Below, in pieces: positions 26,573 through 36,309 of a stretch of DNA of 64,000 nucleotides. The position numbers and the translations under genes are program-made. How positions within the stretch are numbered: position 1 is the stretch's first letter; each line of letters starts with the position of its first letter. Source of the DNA: JABDIY01 sp963803845 (lineage in GTDB: Bacteria > Actinomycetota > Acidimicrobiia > Acidimicrobiales > SZUA-35); NCBI GenBank assembly GCA_963803845.1, contig CAWDNZ010000004.1, forward strand, positions 558,001 through 622,000. The letters run 5' to 3'. The notes below the pieces were generated by a model, which had not been told where the DNA came from, ran no database searches, and was given only the letters and a program-made list of their open reading frames with translations.

Positions 26573-29104
26573 TCAGTCGCCAGTTTCAGCGAGTTCAGGA
26601 GTGGAAGGCGGTACGAACCCCTCGTGGGCAGTGAAGGACAACTCCTTCTCACCATCTTCGGTATCTACAACGTCGACGACGATGATTTGGCCGGCCCGGA
26701 ATTCCTTGTACAGGAGTTTCTCCGAGAGAGTATCTTCGATCATTCGCTGAATCGCTCGACGGAGAGGGCGAGCACCCATGGTGGGGTCATACCCCCGGTC
26801 GGCCAAGAGGTGTTTGGCATCCACCGTGAGCTCAAGACCAATCCCCTGGCCCTCCAGCTGACCGGCAGTGCGCTTGATCATAAGATCCACGATCTCGGTG
26901 ACCTCGTCTTTGCTCAGCTCGTGGAAGACGATCGTCTCGTCTACACGGTTGAGGAACTCGGGGCGGAAATGCTCCTTGAGAGCGTCGTTGACCTTTTCCT
27001 TCATCCGCTCATAGGAAACAGCCTCATCAGAGCTGCCGAAGCCGATGTTGGCCTTGCGAAGGTCTCGGGTACCGAGGTTCGAGGTCATGATGAGCACCGT
27101 GTTCCGGAAATCGACCGAACGGCCGGCGGAATCGGTGAGTCGACCCTCTTCCAGGATCTGGAGGAGGGTGTTGAAAACGTCGGGATGAGCCTTTTCGATT
27201 TCGTCGAACAGTACGACGCTGAAGGGCTTGCGGCGGACCGCTTCGGTGAGCTGGCCGCCTTCTTCATAACCCACGTAGCCGGGAGGAGAACCGACAAGCC
27301 GAGAAACGGTGTGCTTCTCCATGTACTCGGACATGTCGAGGGTGATCAGAGCGTCTTCGTCGCCGAAGAGGAACTGGCTGAGCGTCTTTGCCAGCTCGGT
27401 TTTCCCGACCCCGGTGGGGCCGAGGAATATGAAGGAGCCAGAGGGCCGCTTGGGATCCTTGAGCCCGGCGCGGGTCCGACGGATGCTCTGAGAAACCGCC
27501 CTAATGGCGTCTTGCTGACCGATGACCCGACGATGCAGCTCGTCTTCCATCCGTAGCAGCTTCTCGGTCTCTTCCTCGGTGAGTTTGTAGACCGGAATCC
27601 CGGTCCAGATACTTAGAACTTCGGCGATGGACTCTTCGTTGACCTCGTCGAACAGGTCGACACCGGAAGCCTTGATCTCCGATTCCAGCTCGGCCTTCTG
27701 AGCGAGAAGCCCCTTCTCCTCGTCGCGCAGGTTGCCGGCGGCCTCGAAGTCCTGGGACTCCACGGCCTCCTTCTTTTTCTCGACGATGGCGGCGAGTTTT
27801 TGCTCGACCTCTTTGAACTCCGGCGGTGTGGCCATGCGTTTGATACGAAGGCGGGAGCCGGCCTCGTCGATGAGATCGATCGCCTTGTCTGGCAGTTGAC
27901 GATCGGCGATGTAGCGATCTGCCAGGTTGGCGGCGGCGACGAGAGCCTGATCGGTGATGGTCACACGGTGGTGGGACTCGTAGCGGTCACGGAGACCCTT
28001 GAGGATTTCGATGGTGTGTTCGACAGTGGGCTCCTCGACCTTGATCGGCTGGAAGCGACGTTCGAGGGCGGCATCTTTCTCAAGATGTTTACGGTACTCA
28101 TCGAGCGTGGTGGCGCCGATCGTCTGCAACTCACCCCGCGCCAACATTGGCTTGAGGATGCTGGCGGCATCGATTGCACCCTCGGCGGCGCCGGCACCAA
28201 CCAGGGTGTGGATCTCGTCGATGAAGAGGACGATGTCACCCCGGGTCTTGATCTCCTTGAGGACCTTCTTCAGCCGCTCCTCGAAATCACCGCGGTACCG
28301 AGACCCAGCAACAAGGGCGCCGAGGTCCAGCGTGTAAAGCTGCTTACCATCGAGAGTCTCAGGCACCTCGTTGTTGGCAATCATTTGGGCGAGGCCCTCG
28401 ACGATCGCCGTCTTGCCAACACCGGGCTCACCGATGAGGACGGGATTGTTCTTGGTCCGACGGCTGAGAACCTGCATCAAACGCTCGGCCTCGCGTTCGC
28501 GGCCGATCACCGGATCCAGTTTCTTTTCACGAGCCAACTGCGTCATGTTTCGACCGAACTGATCAAGAATCAAAGAACCAGATTGTGTCTCTCCCCCGGT
28601 ACCACCGGCGGTGGCGCCGGCCTTACCGCTTCCTTCGCCGGGCGCGGACCCTTGGCTGGAAGGGCCGGAGTAGCCCGAAAGCAGTTGAATAACTTGCTGG
28701 CGCACTCGGGAAAGGTCGGCCCCAAGCTTCACCAGCACCTGAGCAGCTACGCCCTCACCCTCGCGGATCAGACCCAGCAGAATGTGCTCGGTACCTATGT
28801 AGTTATGGCCGAGCTGGAGCGCTTCGCGAAGCGATAGTTCCAGCACTTTCTTGGCCCGCGGGGTGAAAGGAATGTGCCCGCTGGGAGAGCTGGAGCCTTG
28901 GCCAATGATGTCTTGAACCTGCTCACGGACGGCTTCGAGACTGATCGACAGTGACTCGAGGGCCTTGGCTGCGACGCCCTCACCCTCGTGGATGAGACCC
29001 AGCAGGATGTGCTCGGTACCAATGTAATTGTGGTTGAGAAGGCGGGCTTCTTCTTGAGCCAGCACAACGACTCGGCGGGCTCGGTCTGTAAAACGTTCGA
29101 ACAT
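26573..29104 (-). CDS. clpC: ATP-dependent Clp protease ATPase subunit ClpC
   Basis: ClpC unfolds proteins and feeds them to ClpP. The 843-residue product has the double Clp N-domain repeat (residues 1-145, with NYIGTEHILLGLI twice), AAA-1 Walker A GEPGVGKTAI, a middle UVR-like segment (SQDFEAAGNLRDEEKG), AAA-2 Walker A GPTGVGKTEL and the C-terminal D2-small domain. A GGAGG precedes the ATG. No CtsR or McsAB genes are adjacent and no CIRCE is visible upstream. The 29105-29314 gap contains the promoter region only. Confidence 0.97.
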   Translation of the reverse strand: MFERFTDRARRVVVLAQEEARLLNHNYIGTEHILLGLIHEGEGVAAKALESLSISLEAVREQVQDIIGQGSSSPSGHIPFTPRAKKVLELSLREALQLGHNYIGTEHILLGLIREGEGVAAQVLVKLGADLSRVRQQVIQLLSGYSGPSSQGSAPGEGSGKAGATAGGTGGETQSGSLILDQFGRNMTQLAREKKLDPVIGREREAERLMQVLSRRTKNNPVLIGEPGVGKTAIVEGLAQMIANNEVPETLDGKQLYTLDLGALVAGSRYRGDFEERLKKVLKEIKTRGDIVLFIDEIHTLVGAGAAEGAIDAASILKPMLARGELQTIGATTLDEYRKHLEKDAALERRFQPIKVEEPTVEHTIEILKGLRDRYESHHRVTITDQALVAAANLADRYIADRQLPDKAIDLIDEAGSRLRIKRMATPPEFKEVEQKLAAIVEKKKEAVESQDFEAAGNLRDEEKGLLAQKAELESEIKASGVDLFDEVNEESIAEVLSIWTGIPVYKLTEEETEKLLRMEDELHRRVIGQQDAIRAVSQSIRRTRAGLKDPKRPSGSFIFLGPTGVGKTELAKTLSQFLFGDEDALITLDMSEYMEKHTVSRLVGSPPGYVGYEEGGQLTEAVRRKPFSVVLFDEIEKAHPDVFNTLLQILEEGRLTDSAGRSVDFRNTVLIMTSNLGTRDLRKANIGFGSSDEAVSYERMKEKVNDALKEHFRPEFLNRVDETIVFHELSKDEVTEIVDLMIKRTAGQLEGQGIGLELTVDAKHLLADRGYDPTMGARPLRRAIQRMIEDTLSEKLLYKEFRAGQIIVVDVVDTEDGEKELSFTAHEGFVPPSTPELAETGD

Positions 29105-29314
29105 GGGTCCTCCAAGGTGGGTGAGGAACGTGGTCTGAGTCTACCGGTCCCTCCATGAGAAGGTCGGCTCAGGCCGGGGGTGGATAAGCCATTTGACCCA
29201 GATTTGATCAGGCCTGAGTCTACATCAACGACTCCGAGATCGAGATTGTTCCCGGTCGAAGGATCGGCCGCGGTTTTGTCCCGCCGACGGTCGCCGATTG
29301 GAAACTATTGAGGC

Positions 29315-30064
29315 TCAGCCCCGCTCCGGGAAACCGCAGCGAACATTTACCTCCGGGGAATAGTGAACAAGGGGCGGGCTCGAAGGCTGCGCCAAACCCG
29401 TGGCCGCAACCAGCTGGTCATCCCACTGGAGGACCTTGGCATTGTAGAGAGGCCACGGTTCGTGAAACATCTTGGCGTACGTGGTGAAACGACCGAACGA
29501 TCCGTAGAGCGCCCAGCGATTGGTGAGGAACCGGTCGAGATCGGTCGCTTCGTGTGCCCGATACGGCTCGCCGATTTCCACGTCCACGAGCGAGCGAGCT
29601 CCCTTTGGTCCCGGCCACTTGCGCACCGAGGAATAGCGGATGCGGTCGCCGGTTTGCTCCAGCGTCATGCCGGCCCACAGATAGGGCACGCGGTACGTTG
29701 CCCGGGCCACGACTGCAGCAGGCAATGACGAGGCCTCAAGAGACCAGAAGTACACCCCTGGTTTTCCCGACCTTCCGCGTACGTAGGTTCGTACGTTTGT
29801 CTCGGGGAAGTGAAGAATCCTTTTCATGGCAGGAGCGAAGGGGATGTCTATTCGCATCTGGAACGGCACTAGGCCCACCCAGGCTGATCCATCGAACGTC
29901 TCCACCTCCAGCCCCGCGGGGAGCAGGCGTTGCACATCCTCAGCCGCGTAACGCCAGTGAAGCATCGTGAGTTGCTGCCACTTCATCCGCATGGGCGTGC
30001 GGCGGATCACGTACGGACAGACCGATGGGTAACGCTCTTCAAACTCAGTAGCGGTTAGCACCAC
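29315..30064 (-). CDS. DUF2071 (YqjF/COG3361-like) family protein
   Basis: The 249-residue product matches the DUF2071 pattern: a start such as MKWQQLTMLHWRYAAEDVQR, then RLLPAGLEVETFDGSAWVG, PETNVRTYVRG, GVYFWSLEASS and FLTNRWALYG. The biochemical function of the family is not established. It starts at 30064 with 12 bp between it and the stop of the polyprenyl synthase gene, so the two may be co-transcribed. Confidence 0.85.
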   Translation of the reverse strand: MVLTATEFEERYPSVCPYVIRRTPMRMKWQQLTMLHWRYAAEDVQRLLPAGLEVETFDGSAWVGLVPFQMRIDIPFAPAMKRILHFPETNVRTYVRGRSGKPGVYFWSLEASSLPAAVVARATYRVPYLWAGMTLEQTGDRIRYSSVRKWPGPKGARSLVDVEIGEPYRAHEATDLDRFLTNRWALYGSFGRFTTYAKMFHEPWPLYNAKVLQWDDQLVAATGLAQPSSPPLVHYSPEVNVRCGFPERG

Positions 30065-30076
30065 AGCTGAAACTGT

Positions 30077-31069
30077 CTAGGAGGCCGTTACGGCGGCTGA
30101 TGCCAACAAATGATCGCAGGCGGCGCTGAGAGCGGTGGCCGATTCGTTGGAGCTGACGGCGGCAAGAACGTCCTTGGCTTCGGCCACAAAGCTCTGGGCC
30201 ACACCAAGGGCCGACGCCACTCCGGTGCCATCGCGAACGATCGAGATGGCTTCAAGGCGGTTCGCCTCAGACATCTCATCGGTCAGGAGAGGGCGTAGAG
30301 ACGGCCCAGCCGCCGACGCCAGCGTGTGAATGACCGGCAACGAATAGACGCCTTCCATCATGTCGTTGCCGGCGGGTTTCCCGAGCTGCTGGTCCGATGC
30401 GGTGACATCGAGAATGTCATCAACCACCTGGAAGGCCATCCCGTAGAGCCGGCCGAACTCGGTCAGAGCATCGACCGCCTCGCGAGACTGCCCGCTGACG
30501 ATTCCACCAATTCGGGCAGCCGCCGCATACAGCGATGCTGTCTTGCCTTCAATACTCGGGAAGTACTGCGATTCGCTGCGCTGGGTGTCATACATGGTCT
30601 GTAACTCACCGACCTGACCCTGACAGAGATGGCCGATGGTGGTAGCCAACAGCCCGGCCACCTCCACGCCGAGATCGGCGGCGATTTCGGACGCCTTCGC
30701 CAGCAGGTAGTCACCGGCCAGGATGGCCCGCAGATTCCCCCAACGGGCGTTGACGCTTTCCACTTGACGACGCAGAACGGCCTCGTCCATGACGTCGTCG
30801 TGGTAGAGGCTACCGATGTGGACCAACTCCACCGAGACACCACCGCGGACAACGTCGAGATGAACCGGCGTGCCATCGGGGAGAGCGCAGGCCGCTGCGG
30901 CGATCGCAAAGCGCGGCCGAAGGCGCTTGCCTCCCGCCTTGATGAGATGGGCCGCTATCTCGGTGAGGTAAGGATCGCCGTCGATGTGGACCGTGGACAA
31001 AAGGGTGTCCTCGACTCGCTTCGTGTCGGCGGCCGCCGTTGGCAGGCTTGTGAGAGGGTTCGGAGCCAC
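30077..31069 (-). CDS. Polyprenyl diphosphate synthase (trans-prenyltransferase)
   Basis: The 330-residue enzyme adds isopentenyl units to an allylic diphosphate to make a long-chain precursor, probably the menaquinone side chain. It carries the first Asp-rich motif in LYHDDVMDEAVLRR and the second in FQVVDDILDV, plus GGKRLRPRF (IPP binding). Chain length cannot be read safely from the sequence. A DUF2071 gene lies 12 bp downstream. No menaquinone genes are adjacent. Confidence 0.92.
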   Translation of the reverse strand: MAPNPLTSLPTAAADTKRVEDTLLSTVHIDGDPYLTEIAAHLIKAGGKRLRPRFAIAAAACALPDGTPVHLDVVRGGVSVELVHIGSLYHDDVMDEAVLRRQVESVNARWGNLRAILAGDYLLAKASEIAADLGVEVAGLLATTIGHLCQGQVGELQTMYDTQRSESQYFPSIEGKTASLYAAAARIGGIVSGQSREAVDALTEFGRLYGMAFQVVDDILDVTASDQQLGKPAGNDMMEGVYSLPVIHTLASAAGPSLRPLLTDEMSEANRLEAISIVRDGTGVASALGVAQSFVAEAKDVLAAVSSNESATALSAACDHLLASAAVTAS

Positions 31070-31146
31070 GGGGTTCAGGCTACGGGGCGGACCGATTAGT
31101 CACCCAACCCAGCCAAACCCGTGTGGTGAACGGCATAGGAACTTCC

Positions 31147-31731
31147 TCAGGAAACCGTGACGCTGAGGACCTGCCCCCGCGACGCATGGCTGTTGGGACC
31201 GGAGGCAATATTGCACAGGAAAACGTAGTTGCCTGGCTCGAGGTCGAAGGAGATCGACATCGTCTCACCAGGGGGAACCCGTTCGCTACGGCCAATCCAG
31301 TCCGCTCCGAGGGCCGCCTCGTCCACCGCCCCATTAGATACTTGGGGAAGCGTCTCGTAGCTGTCCCCGCGGGCGATGGCGAACTCGTGCGGAAAGGTAC
31401 CGGTGTTGGACACTTCGAAGGTGACTGACCCGCCATCGATCAATTCCGGCGCCTCCACGACCCACTCGAACAGGTTGACCGCAAGGACCGCCGCCGGCTC
31501 GGTGCTTTCCGGCTCGGTCGTTACGGGCTCGGCGCCCGCCTCGGCGGTCACAGGTTCGGTGACGGTGCCAGCCTGGGGCTCGGTGGTTTCGGTTTCAGAG
31601 TTGTTCTCCGCAGTCGTGGTCTGGGCCTCGCCCTCAACGATCGCGTCCGAGGACGAGCCCCCACACGCCGCGAGGACGAGGGCGAAGCTGGCGGCGAGCG
31701 CGACGATGGTGCCGAGAGGGGTTCGAGTCAT
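31147..31731 (-). CDS. Cupredoxin-like lipoprotein
   Basis: The 194-residue secreted lipoprotein has a signal peptide with lipobox LAAC (Cys23). A Thr/Glu/Pro-rich linker (residues 25-80) is followed by a plastocyanin/azurin-like domain with likely type 1 copper ligands His115 (GTFPHEF), Cys173 (FLCNI) and His182 (NSHAS). The usual axial Met is absent, and Gln187 may take its place, as in stellacyanin-like sites. It probably carries electrons on the outer face of the membrane. The DUF2231 membrane protein gene lies 66 bp upstream on the same strand, which might supply a membrane partner. Confidence 0.83.
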   Translation of the reverse strand: MTRTPLGTIVALAASFALVLAACGGSSSDAIVEGEAQTTTAENNSETETTEPQAGTVTEPVTAEAGAEPVTTEPESTEPAAVLAVNLFEWVVEAPELIDGGSVTFEVSNTGTFPHEFAIARGDSYETLPQVSNGAVDEAALGADWIGRSERVPPGETMSISFDLEPGNYVFLCNIASGPNSHASRGQVLSVTVS

Positions 31732-31797
31732 AGGCGCGATGCTGACACACCCAGCTGCAGTTGTGGCCTCGGCCCCTGGCCAGGATCGATCAACGTC

Positions 31798-32253
31798 TTA
31801 TTCCACAACGTTTTCCCAGACCAGCGTGGCGCCTTCGTGGCCGGTCCGCACCATCCAAATCGTGGCGAGAACGCCGAGGCATGCGCTGACCACGGGTAAC
31901 ACCGAGGTAACCAAGGTGGAGTTACGGGTGGCCTCGAGTCGGGCCGCACCAACATTCACCAGGATCATGACAGCCAGAGCCACTGTGAGAACCAGAGTGG
32001 TGCCGGCCAGTCCCTCGTGCTTTTCAATCGCCTCCTCTAGGCCCAACCGCTCGGTGAAGGCCTCACCCGCCTGGTTGGCGAAAAAGGTCGACACCACTGC
32101 CGCCACGGCGAGAATGGAGGTCAAGATGTCGTATCGGTATCTGAGCGTTACCGACATGGCAATGATGATCGCTCCCAGAGTGACCAGAGGAACCAGCACG
32201 ATCGGGGCGTGAACGGTGAGCGGGTGGGCGGGCAAACCCCAAATCAAATCCAT
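31798..32253 (-). CDS. DUF2231 integral membrane protein
   Basis: The 151-residue product has four hydrophobic segments and the DUF2231 opening GLPAHPLTVHAPIVLVPL with two conserved His residues. A further conserved His lies in EKHEGLAG, so heme or metal binding in the membrane is possible but unproven. It lies directly upstream of the cupredoxin gene on the minus strand and is divergent from the DUF5655-like gene. Confidence 0.83.
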   Translation of the reverse strand: MDLIWGLPAHPLTVHAPIVLVPLVTLGAIIIAMSVTLRYRYDILTSILAVAAVVSTFFANQAGEAFTERLGLEEAIEKHEGLAGTTLVLTVALAVMILVNVGAARLEATRNSTLVTSVLPVVSACLGVLATIWMVRTGHEGATLVWENVVE

Positions 32254-32283
32254 ACCCCGACCCTACTTTGGCAAGATGGAAGC

Positions 32284-32769
32284 GTGGATGTATGGACGTG
32301 TCCAAAGTGCCAGAGGAACTTCGGGAAGAAAGGGCAATCCCACATGTGCACCCCTGGCCTCAGCCTGGAGGAGTATTTCGATAGTGCGGCGCCCTGGGAA
32401 GAGCCGATCTTCACGGTCGTCCGGGACCACATCGTCACGCTGGGACCGGTGATCATCGATCCGCTCAACATGGGAATCATGTTCAAGAACGGGCCCATGT
32501 TCCTGGAGCTTCGGGCCATGAAAAAGTGGGTGGCGCTAGGTTTTTCCCTCGGCAATCGGCTTACGAGCGACCGACTCTCACGCAAGGTGATCGACTACAA
32601 CAACAAGTACTTCCATGTGATCAACGTTGACGGTCCGGCCATGATCGACGAGGAGATCCTCGGTTGGATCACGCAGTCCTACCACTTCGTTGGCGGTGGC
32701 GGCCACGACCGCCCGGCATCAGACCCCATGGTCCCCGACGATATCGACGACGACTTTTTCGACGGGTAA
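32284..32769 (+). CDS. DUF5655-like protein with N-terminal zinc-ribbon motif
   Basis: The product (about 161 residues) starts at the GTG at 32284 with WTCPKCQRNFGKKGQSHMC, a CxxC...HxC arrangement likely to bind zinc. It continues with a domain like DUF5655 (LSLEEYFDSAAPWEEPIF, then MKKWVALGFSLGNR). The family is thought to concern transport or DNA-associated roles, but nothing firm is known. An upstream in-frame ATG at 32209 would overlap the divergent DUF2231 gene, so the GTG is preferred. The C-terminus is Asp-rich. Confidence 0.75.
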   Translation: MDVWTCPKCQRNFGKKGQSHMCTPGLSLEEYFDSAAPWEEPIFTVVRDHIVTLGPVIIDPLNMGIMFKNGPMFLELRAMKKWVALGFSLGNRLTSDRLSRKVIDYNNKYFHVINVDGPAMIDEEILGWITQSYHFVGGGGHDRPASDPMVPDDIDDDFFDG

Positions 32770-32794
32770 CAAGGCTGTCAGTCATTTCGCCAAA

Positions 32795-35700
32795 TCAAAG
32801 CGCTTGCAGCGCGTCGCGGAATGTGGCGGCTCGGCGAAGTTTGAGCTGTTCGTAGCCGCGCACCTCCAAGGGCAGGCTGGCAATCCTGATCGCTTCTTCT
32901 TCTCCAACCTCGCCGCTCGCAAGCCGGGTCAGGGTGGTCCGCATGGCGGCCTCGAACTCCTCGATCATGGCCCGCTCCACTACCCGTACCTCCGCCCGGC
33001 CAAACGGGTCCAGGCGCGTCCCCCGGAGACGCTTTCCTTTCGCCAACGCTTTCATGGCGGGAATACCAAGCTTGGCCGGGACATCCAGTTTGTTCTCCAT
33101 TCCGAGCGCTTTCAGCATGGGTGGGTGGAGTCGCCAGGTGACTTCTGCGTCTTGGCCGCCTACCGCCTGAGCGGCCGCCTCGACCTCAGGCCCGACAAGC
33201 AGCCGGGCAACCTCGTATTCGTCCTTGTAGGCCAGCAGCTTGTGGTAGCCGCGGGCGACAGCTTCAACGAGGTCGGACCCTCCAACGGCGGCGCTGGCGT
33301 CCACAAGGTCGAGAAAGCGACCGGCGTATTTTTGGTCCTGATAGGCGACAAGGTCCGCAGCCAGGAGGGCTACAACCTCGGGCTGGCCCTCCACTCGCCC
33401 CCGCAACTTCTTCGACAACTCCGGCACGACCATCTCCGGACCCCCCGCCGCGGTGGCGCCCTCATAGGGGGCGGGATCCTGGACCCAGTGCCTACCGGCT
33501 GCGAAGGCGGCCAGATTGGTCGCTACGGCCACGCCGTTGAGCCGAATGGCTTCTTCGATCCGTTGGGGACTGACAGGGAGTGCATCGGCCTGGACGGCGA
33601 CACCGATCAGAAAAATGTTGGCCGATGCGGTTCCACCGAAGAACCGTGCGCAGATCCGGCCCGCATCCACGTACCGGTTTCGGTCGGGCCGGGTGGATTC
33701 GCCAACTCGGTTGCGGAGCTCATCGAGGGATGGGTAGGCGATGTCAGGCCGGCCAACCATGGACCCAGTGGGAGTCTCGGTAGCCGAAGCGATCATGACA
33801 GTGCGGCCTTCCTCTCCAACCAACAGGGACTTCGGCGAGGCGGCGGCAAGAAGATCGAATCCGAGGATGAGGTCAGCACCGCCATCACCGATGAGGTTGG
33901 ATTGCGCAGCCTCGTTACGGCGAAGGCGGATATCACTGGACACCTGCCCGGCCTTCTGGCTCAGTCCGGTTTGATCGAGGCCCCGCACGTCGAAGCCGTC
34001 GAGCATCGCCGCCGTGCCAATGATCTGACTGGCGGTCACCACACCGGTGCCGCCAATGCCCACAACATGAACATCAAAGGACTTCAGGTTGGTGTCGATG
34101 TTGGGATCTGACAGGGACGGCACGATTGGTGCTGTCGGTGTGGCTTTGTTCGCTTTATCGACCGAAACGGTCATGAAGCTGGGGCAGTCGCCGGCAAGGC
34201 AACTCATGTCGAGATTGCACGACGACTGATCGATTGTGGTCTTGACCCCCAGTGGGGTCTGTATCGGTTGCACCGACAGACAGTTGGAAACCTCACCACA
34301 GTCACCACACGCCTCACAGATCCGATGGTTGATGACGACGCGTTCGGTGGGGGTGACCAGCGTGCCCCGCTTGCGCTCGCGGCGAAGTTGCGCCGCACAC
34401 GCCTGATCGTGGATCAGAACGGTGACGCCTCGCACCTCGGCCAAGTACTCCTGAGCTTCGATCATTCTGGACCGATCCCACACCTTGGTCCGCCCATTTG
34501 GACCGTCGAGAAGTTTGACGCCCTTGTACTTCTCCACTTCGTCGGTGGTTATCAGGATCTCTTTTGCACCGTGGGCGTAGAGAATCGAGGTGATCTCCGG
34601 AACCCCAACGGCACCCTGGGCATCCTGTCCACCGGTCATCGCAACGGTCCCGTTGAAGAGCAGCTTGTACGTGGTGTTCACACCGGCCGCTATGGAGGCT
34701 TGAATGGCCAGCTGGCCGCTGTGGAAAAAGGTTCCGTCGCCCAAGTTCTGAATGAAGTGATCCCGTTCGAGGAAGGGCGCCATCCCGATCCACTGGACCC
34801 CTTCACCGCCCATCGCCCCTATCCCTGCGGAGTCACCAACCTTCTCCTCAGCCATGAGGAGCACCATTCCGTGACACCCGATCCCCGCTCCAACCAGGGC
34901 GCCCTCGGGGACTTTGGTGCTGTGGTTATGCGGGCAGCCGGAACAAAAATACGGGGTGCGCTTGACGGTCAGGGGAATGAAGACCTTCTCGCGTTGAGGC
35001 GGCGGTGCGGGGGCGAGTAGGTGGCCAATCTGCGGGCCGAACCGTTCGAGTAGGCCTTCCACCATGGAGCCGGCATCGAGCAGCCCATAGTCCTTCATCA
35101 GAACCCGACCGTCTTCGTGGGTCTTGCCGACCACCCGGGGCTGATCCGGTCCCCCATACAAAGCGTCTTTCAGCAGCCACTCCAGGGTGGGGTTCTTTTC
35201 TTCAACGACCACGATCTCCTTCAGCCCTCGGGCAAATCGGCGAATGTTCTCACGATCCACTGAAAGCGGCATCTGCATCTGGATCAGTCGGATCCCGGCC
35301 GCCTTGATCTGCGCCGCCGTCTCCAGACCGAGGCGGCGAAGGGCTTCGAGCAGCTCGTGATAGGTGTGGCCGGTGGCGACCAAGCCGATCCATGCATCAG
35401 CGGGATTGACCGTGACCCGGTTGAGCCCGTTGGCAACCGCATACCGGTCGGCTAGCACGAGGCGTGTGTTTCTGAATTCCTCTTCGAGAGCCAAGGTGTA
35501 GGGCGTCAGCAGGCGGCCGCTGGGGTGAGGAACAAACAGCTCACCCGTCGGGTCACCGGGAATGCTGAGGTCCGGGCTGACCGGCAGGACGCGTGTGATG
35601 TCCAAGTCCACGGTGCCGTTTCCATCGGCCACGGCGGCCACGATCTTCATGGACGTCCACAGCCCGGTGAGGCGGCTCAACGCCACCGCATGCCGGCCAA

Positions 35701-36247
35701 GATCCACCGTCTCCTGCACATCGCCCGGGTAGAACAACGGCATGTGCAGGTCATAGATGGTTGCATCTGAGCTGGTGGGCAGCGTGGAACTTTTGGCCCC
35801 GGCGTCGTCGCCCACCAGAGCGATCGCCCCTCCATATCGCGACGTCCCGGCAAACACGGCATGGCGCAGCGCATCACTGGCCCGGTCCAACCCCGGGGCC
35901 TTGCCATACCAGATACCCAGAACACCATCTCGATTGAAGTCGGGCTGCGCCGCCGCCAGCTGGCTGCCCATCACCGCGGTGGCACCCAGTTCCTCGTTCA
36001 CACCTGGTTGGCAAATGATCGGTAGATCCGGAACGGTTCGAGCAGCCCTGGCAACCTCCTGGTCATAACCACCTAGCGGGGATCCGGGGTAGCCCGAGAT
36101 GAAGGCGGCGGTGTTGAGGCCCTTGGTTCGATCGATCCGCAGCTGCTCGATCGGCAGGCGCGCCAAGGCCTGCACACCGGTCATGAGAACTCGGCCATCG
36201 TCGTTGGTGTAGCGATCGTTCAGTTGATAGTCGGTGACAGCCGTCAT
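32795..36247 (-). CDS. Indolepyruvate ferredoxin oxidoreductase family protein (single chain)
   Basis: The enzyme oxidatively decarboxylates aryl- or branched 2-oxo acids to acyl-CoA with ferredoxin or another acceptor. The 1150-residue chain fuses all parts: an N-terminal pyrimidine-binding region (ISGYPGSPLGGYDQEV), a thiamine-diphosphate domain (GAGIGCHGMV, FHSGQLAIQ, NGTVAMTGGQ), a cysteine-rich 4Fe-4S segment (CEACGDCGEVSNC, later CNLDMSCLAGDC) and a gamma-type domain (VVGIGGTGVVTASQ). This long actinobacterial/proteobacterial form differs from the archaeal IorAB pair. The start MTAVTDYQL at 36247 is used; an upstream frame begins at 36265. It is divergent from an Lrp-type regulator that probably controls it. 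Confidence 0.93.
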   Translation of the reverse strand: MTAVTDYQLNDRYTNDDGRVLMTGVQALARLPIEQLRIDRTKGLNTAAFISGYPGSPLGGYDQEVARAARTVPDLPIICQPGVNEELGATAVMGSQLAAAQPDFNRDGVLGIWYGKAPGLDRASDALRHAVFAGTSRYGGAIALVGDDAGAKSSTLPTSSDATIYDLHMPLFYPGDVQETVDLGRHAVALSRLTGLWTSMKIVAAVADGNGTVDLDITRVLPVSPDLSIPGDPTGELFVPHPSGRLLTPYTLALEEEFRNTRLVLADRYAVANGLNRVTVNPADAWIGLVATGHTYHELLEALRRLGLETAAQIKAAGIRLIQMQMPLSVDRENIRRFARGLKEIVVVEEKNPTLEWLLKDALYGGPDQPRVVGKTHEDGRVLMKDYGLLDAGSMVEGLLERFGPQIGHLLAPAPPPQREKVFIPLTVKRTPYFCSGCPHNHSTKVPEGALVGAGIGCHGMVLLMAEEKVGDSAGIGAMGGEGVQWIGMAPFLERDHFIQNLGDGTFFHSGQLAIQASIAAGVNTTYKLLFNGTVAMTGGQDAQGAVGVPEITSILYAHGAKEILITTDEVEKYKGVKLLDGPNGRTKVWDRSRMIEAQEYLAEVRGVTVLIHDQACAAQLRRERKRGTLVTPTERVVINHRICEACGDCGEVSNCLSVQPIQTPLGVKTTIDQSSCNLDMSCLAGDCPSFMTVSVDKANKATPTAPIVPSLSDPNIDTNLKSFDVHVVGIGGTGVVTASQIIGTAAMLDGFDVRGLDQTGLSQKAGQVSSDIRLRRNEAAQSNLIGDGGADLILGFDLLAAASPKSLLVGEEGRTVMIASATETPTGSMVGRPDIAYPSLDELRNRVGESTRPDRNRYVDAGRICARFFGGTASANIFLIGVAVQADALPVSPQRIEEAIRLNGVAVATNLAAFAAGRHWVQDPAPYEGATAAGGPEMVVPELSKKLRGRVEGQPEVVALLAADLVAYQDQKYAGRFLDLVDASAAVGGSDLVEAVARGYHKLLAYKDEYEVARLLVGPEVEAAAQAVGGQDAEVTWRLHPPMLKALGMENKLDVPAKLGIPAMKALAKGKRLRGTRLDPFGRAEVRVVERAMIEEFEAAMRTTLTRLASGEVGEEEAIRIASLPLEVRGYEQLKLRRAATFRDALQAL

Positions 36248-36268
36248 AGGCTGAGACTGCCACAATTA

Positions 36269-36290
36269 CGGATTGGTAGCAATAAATCCG
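36269..36290. promoter_or_regulatory. Candidate Lrp operator between ior and the lrp-like gene
   Basis: CGGATT (36269-36274) and AATCCG (36285-36290) form a perfect inverted repeat with a 10-bp A/T-richer spacer, placed in the 62-bp gap between the two divergent starts. Lrp/AsnC regulators commonly bind such sites to regulate themselves and the divergent gene. Binding is inferred. Confidence 0.4.
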
Positions 36291-36309
36291 AACTAGATTT
36301 GGAGATGTC

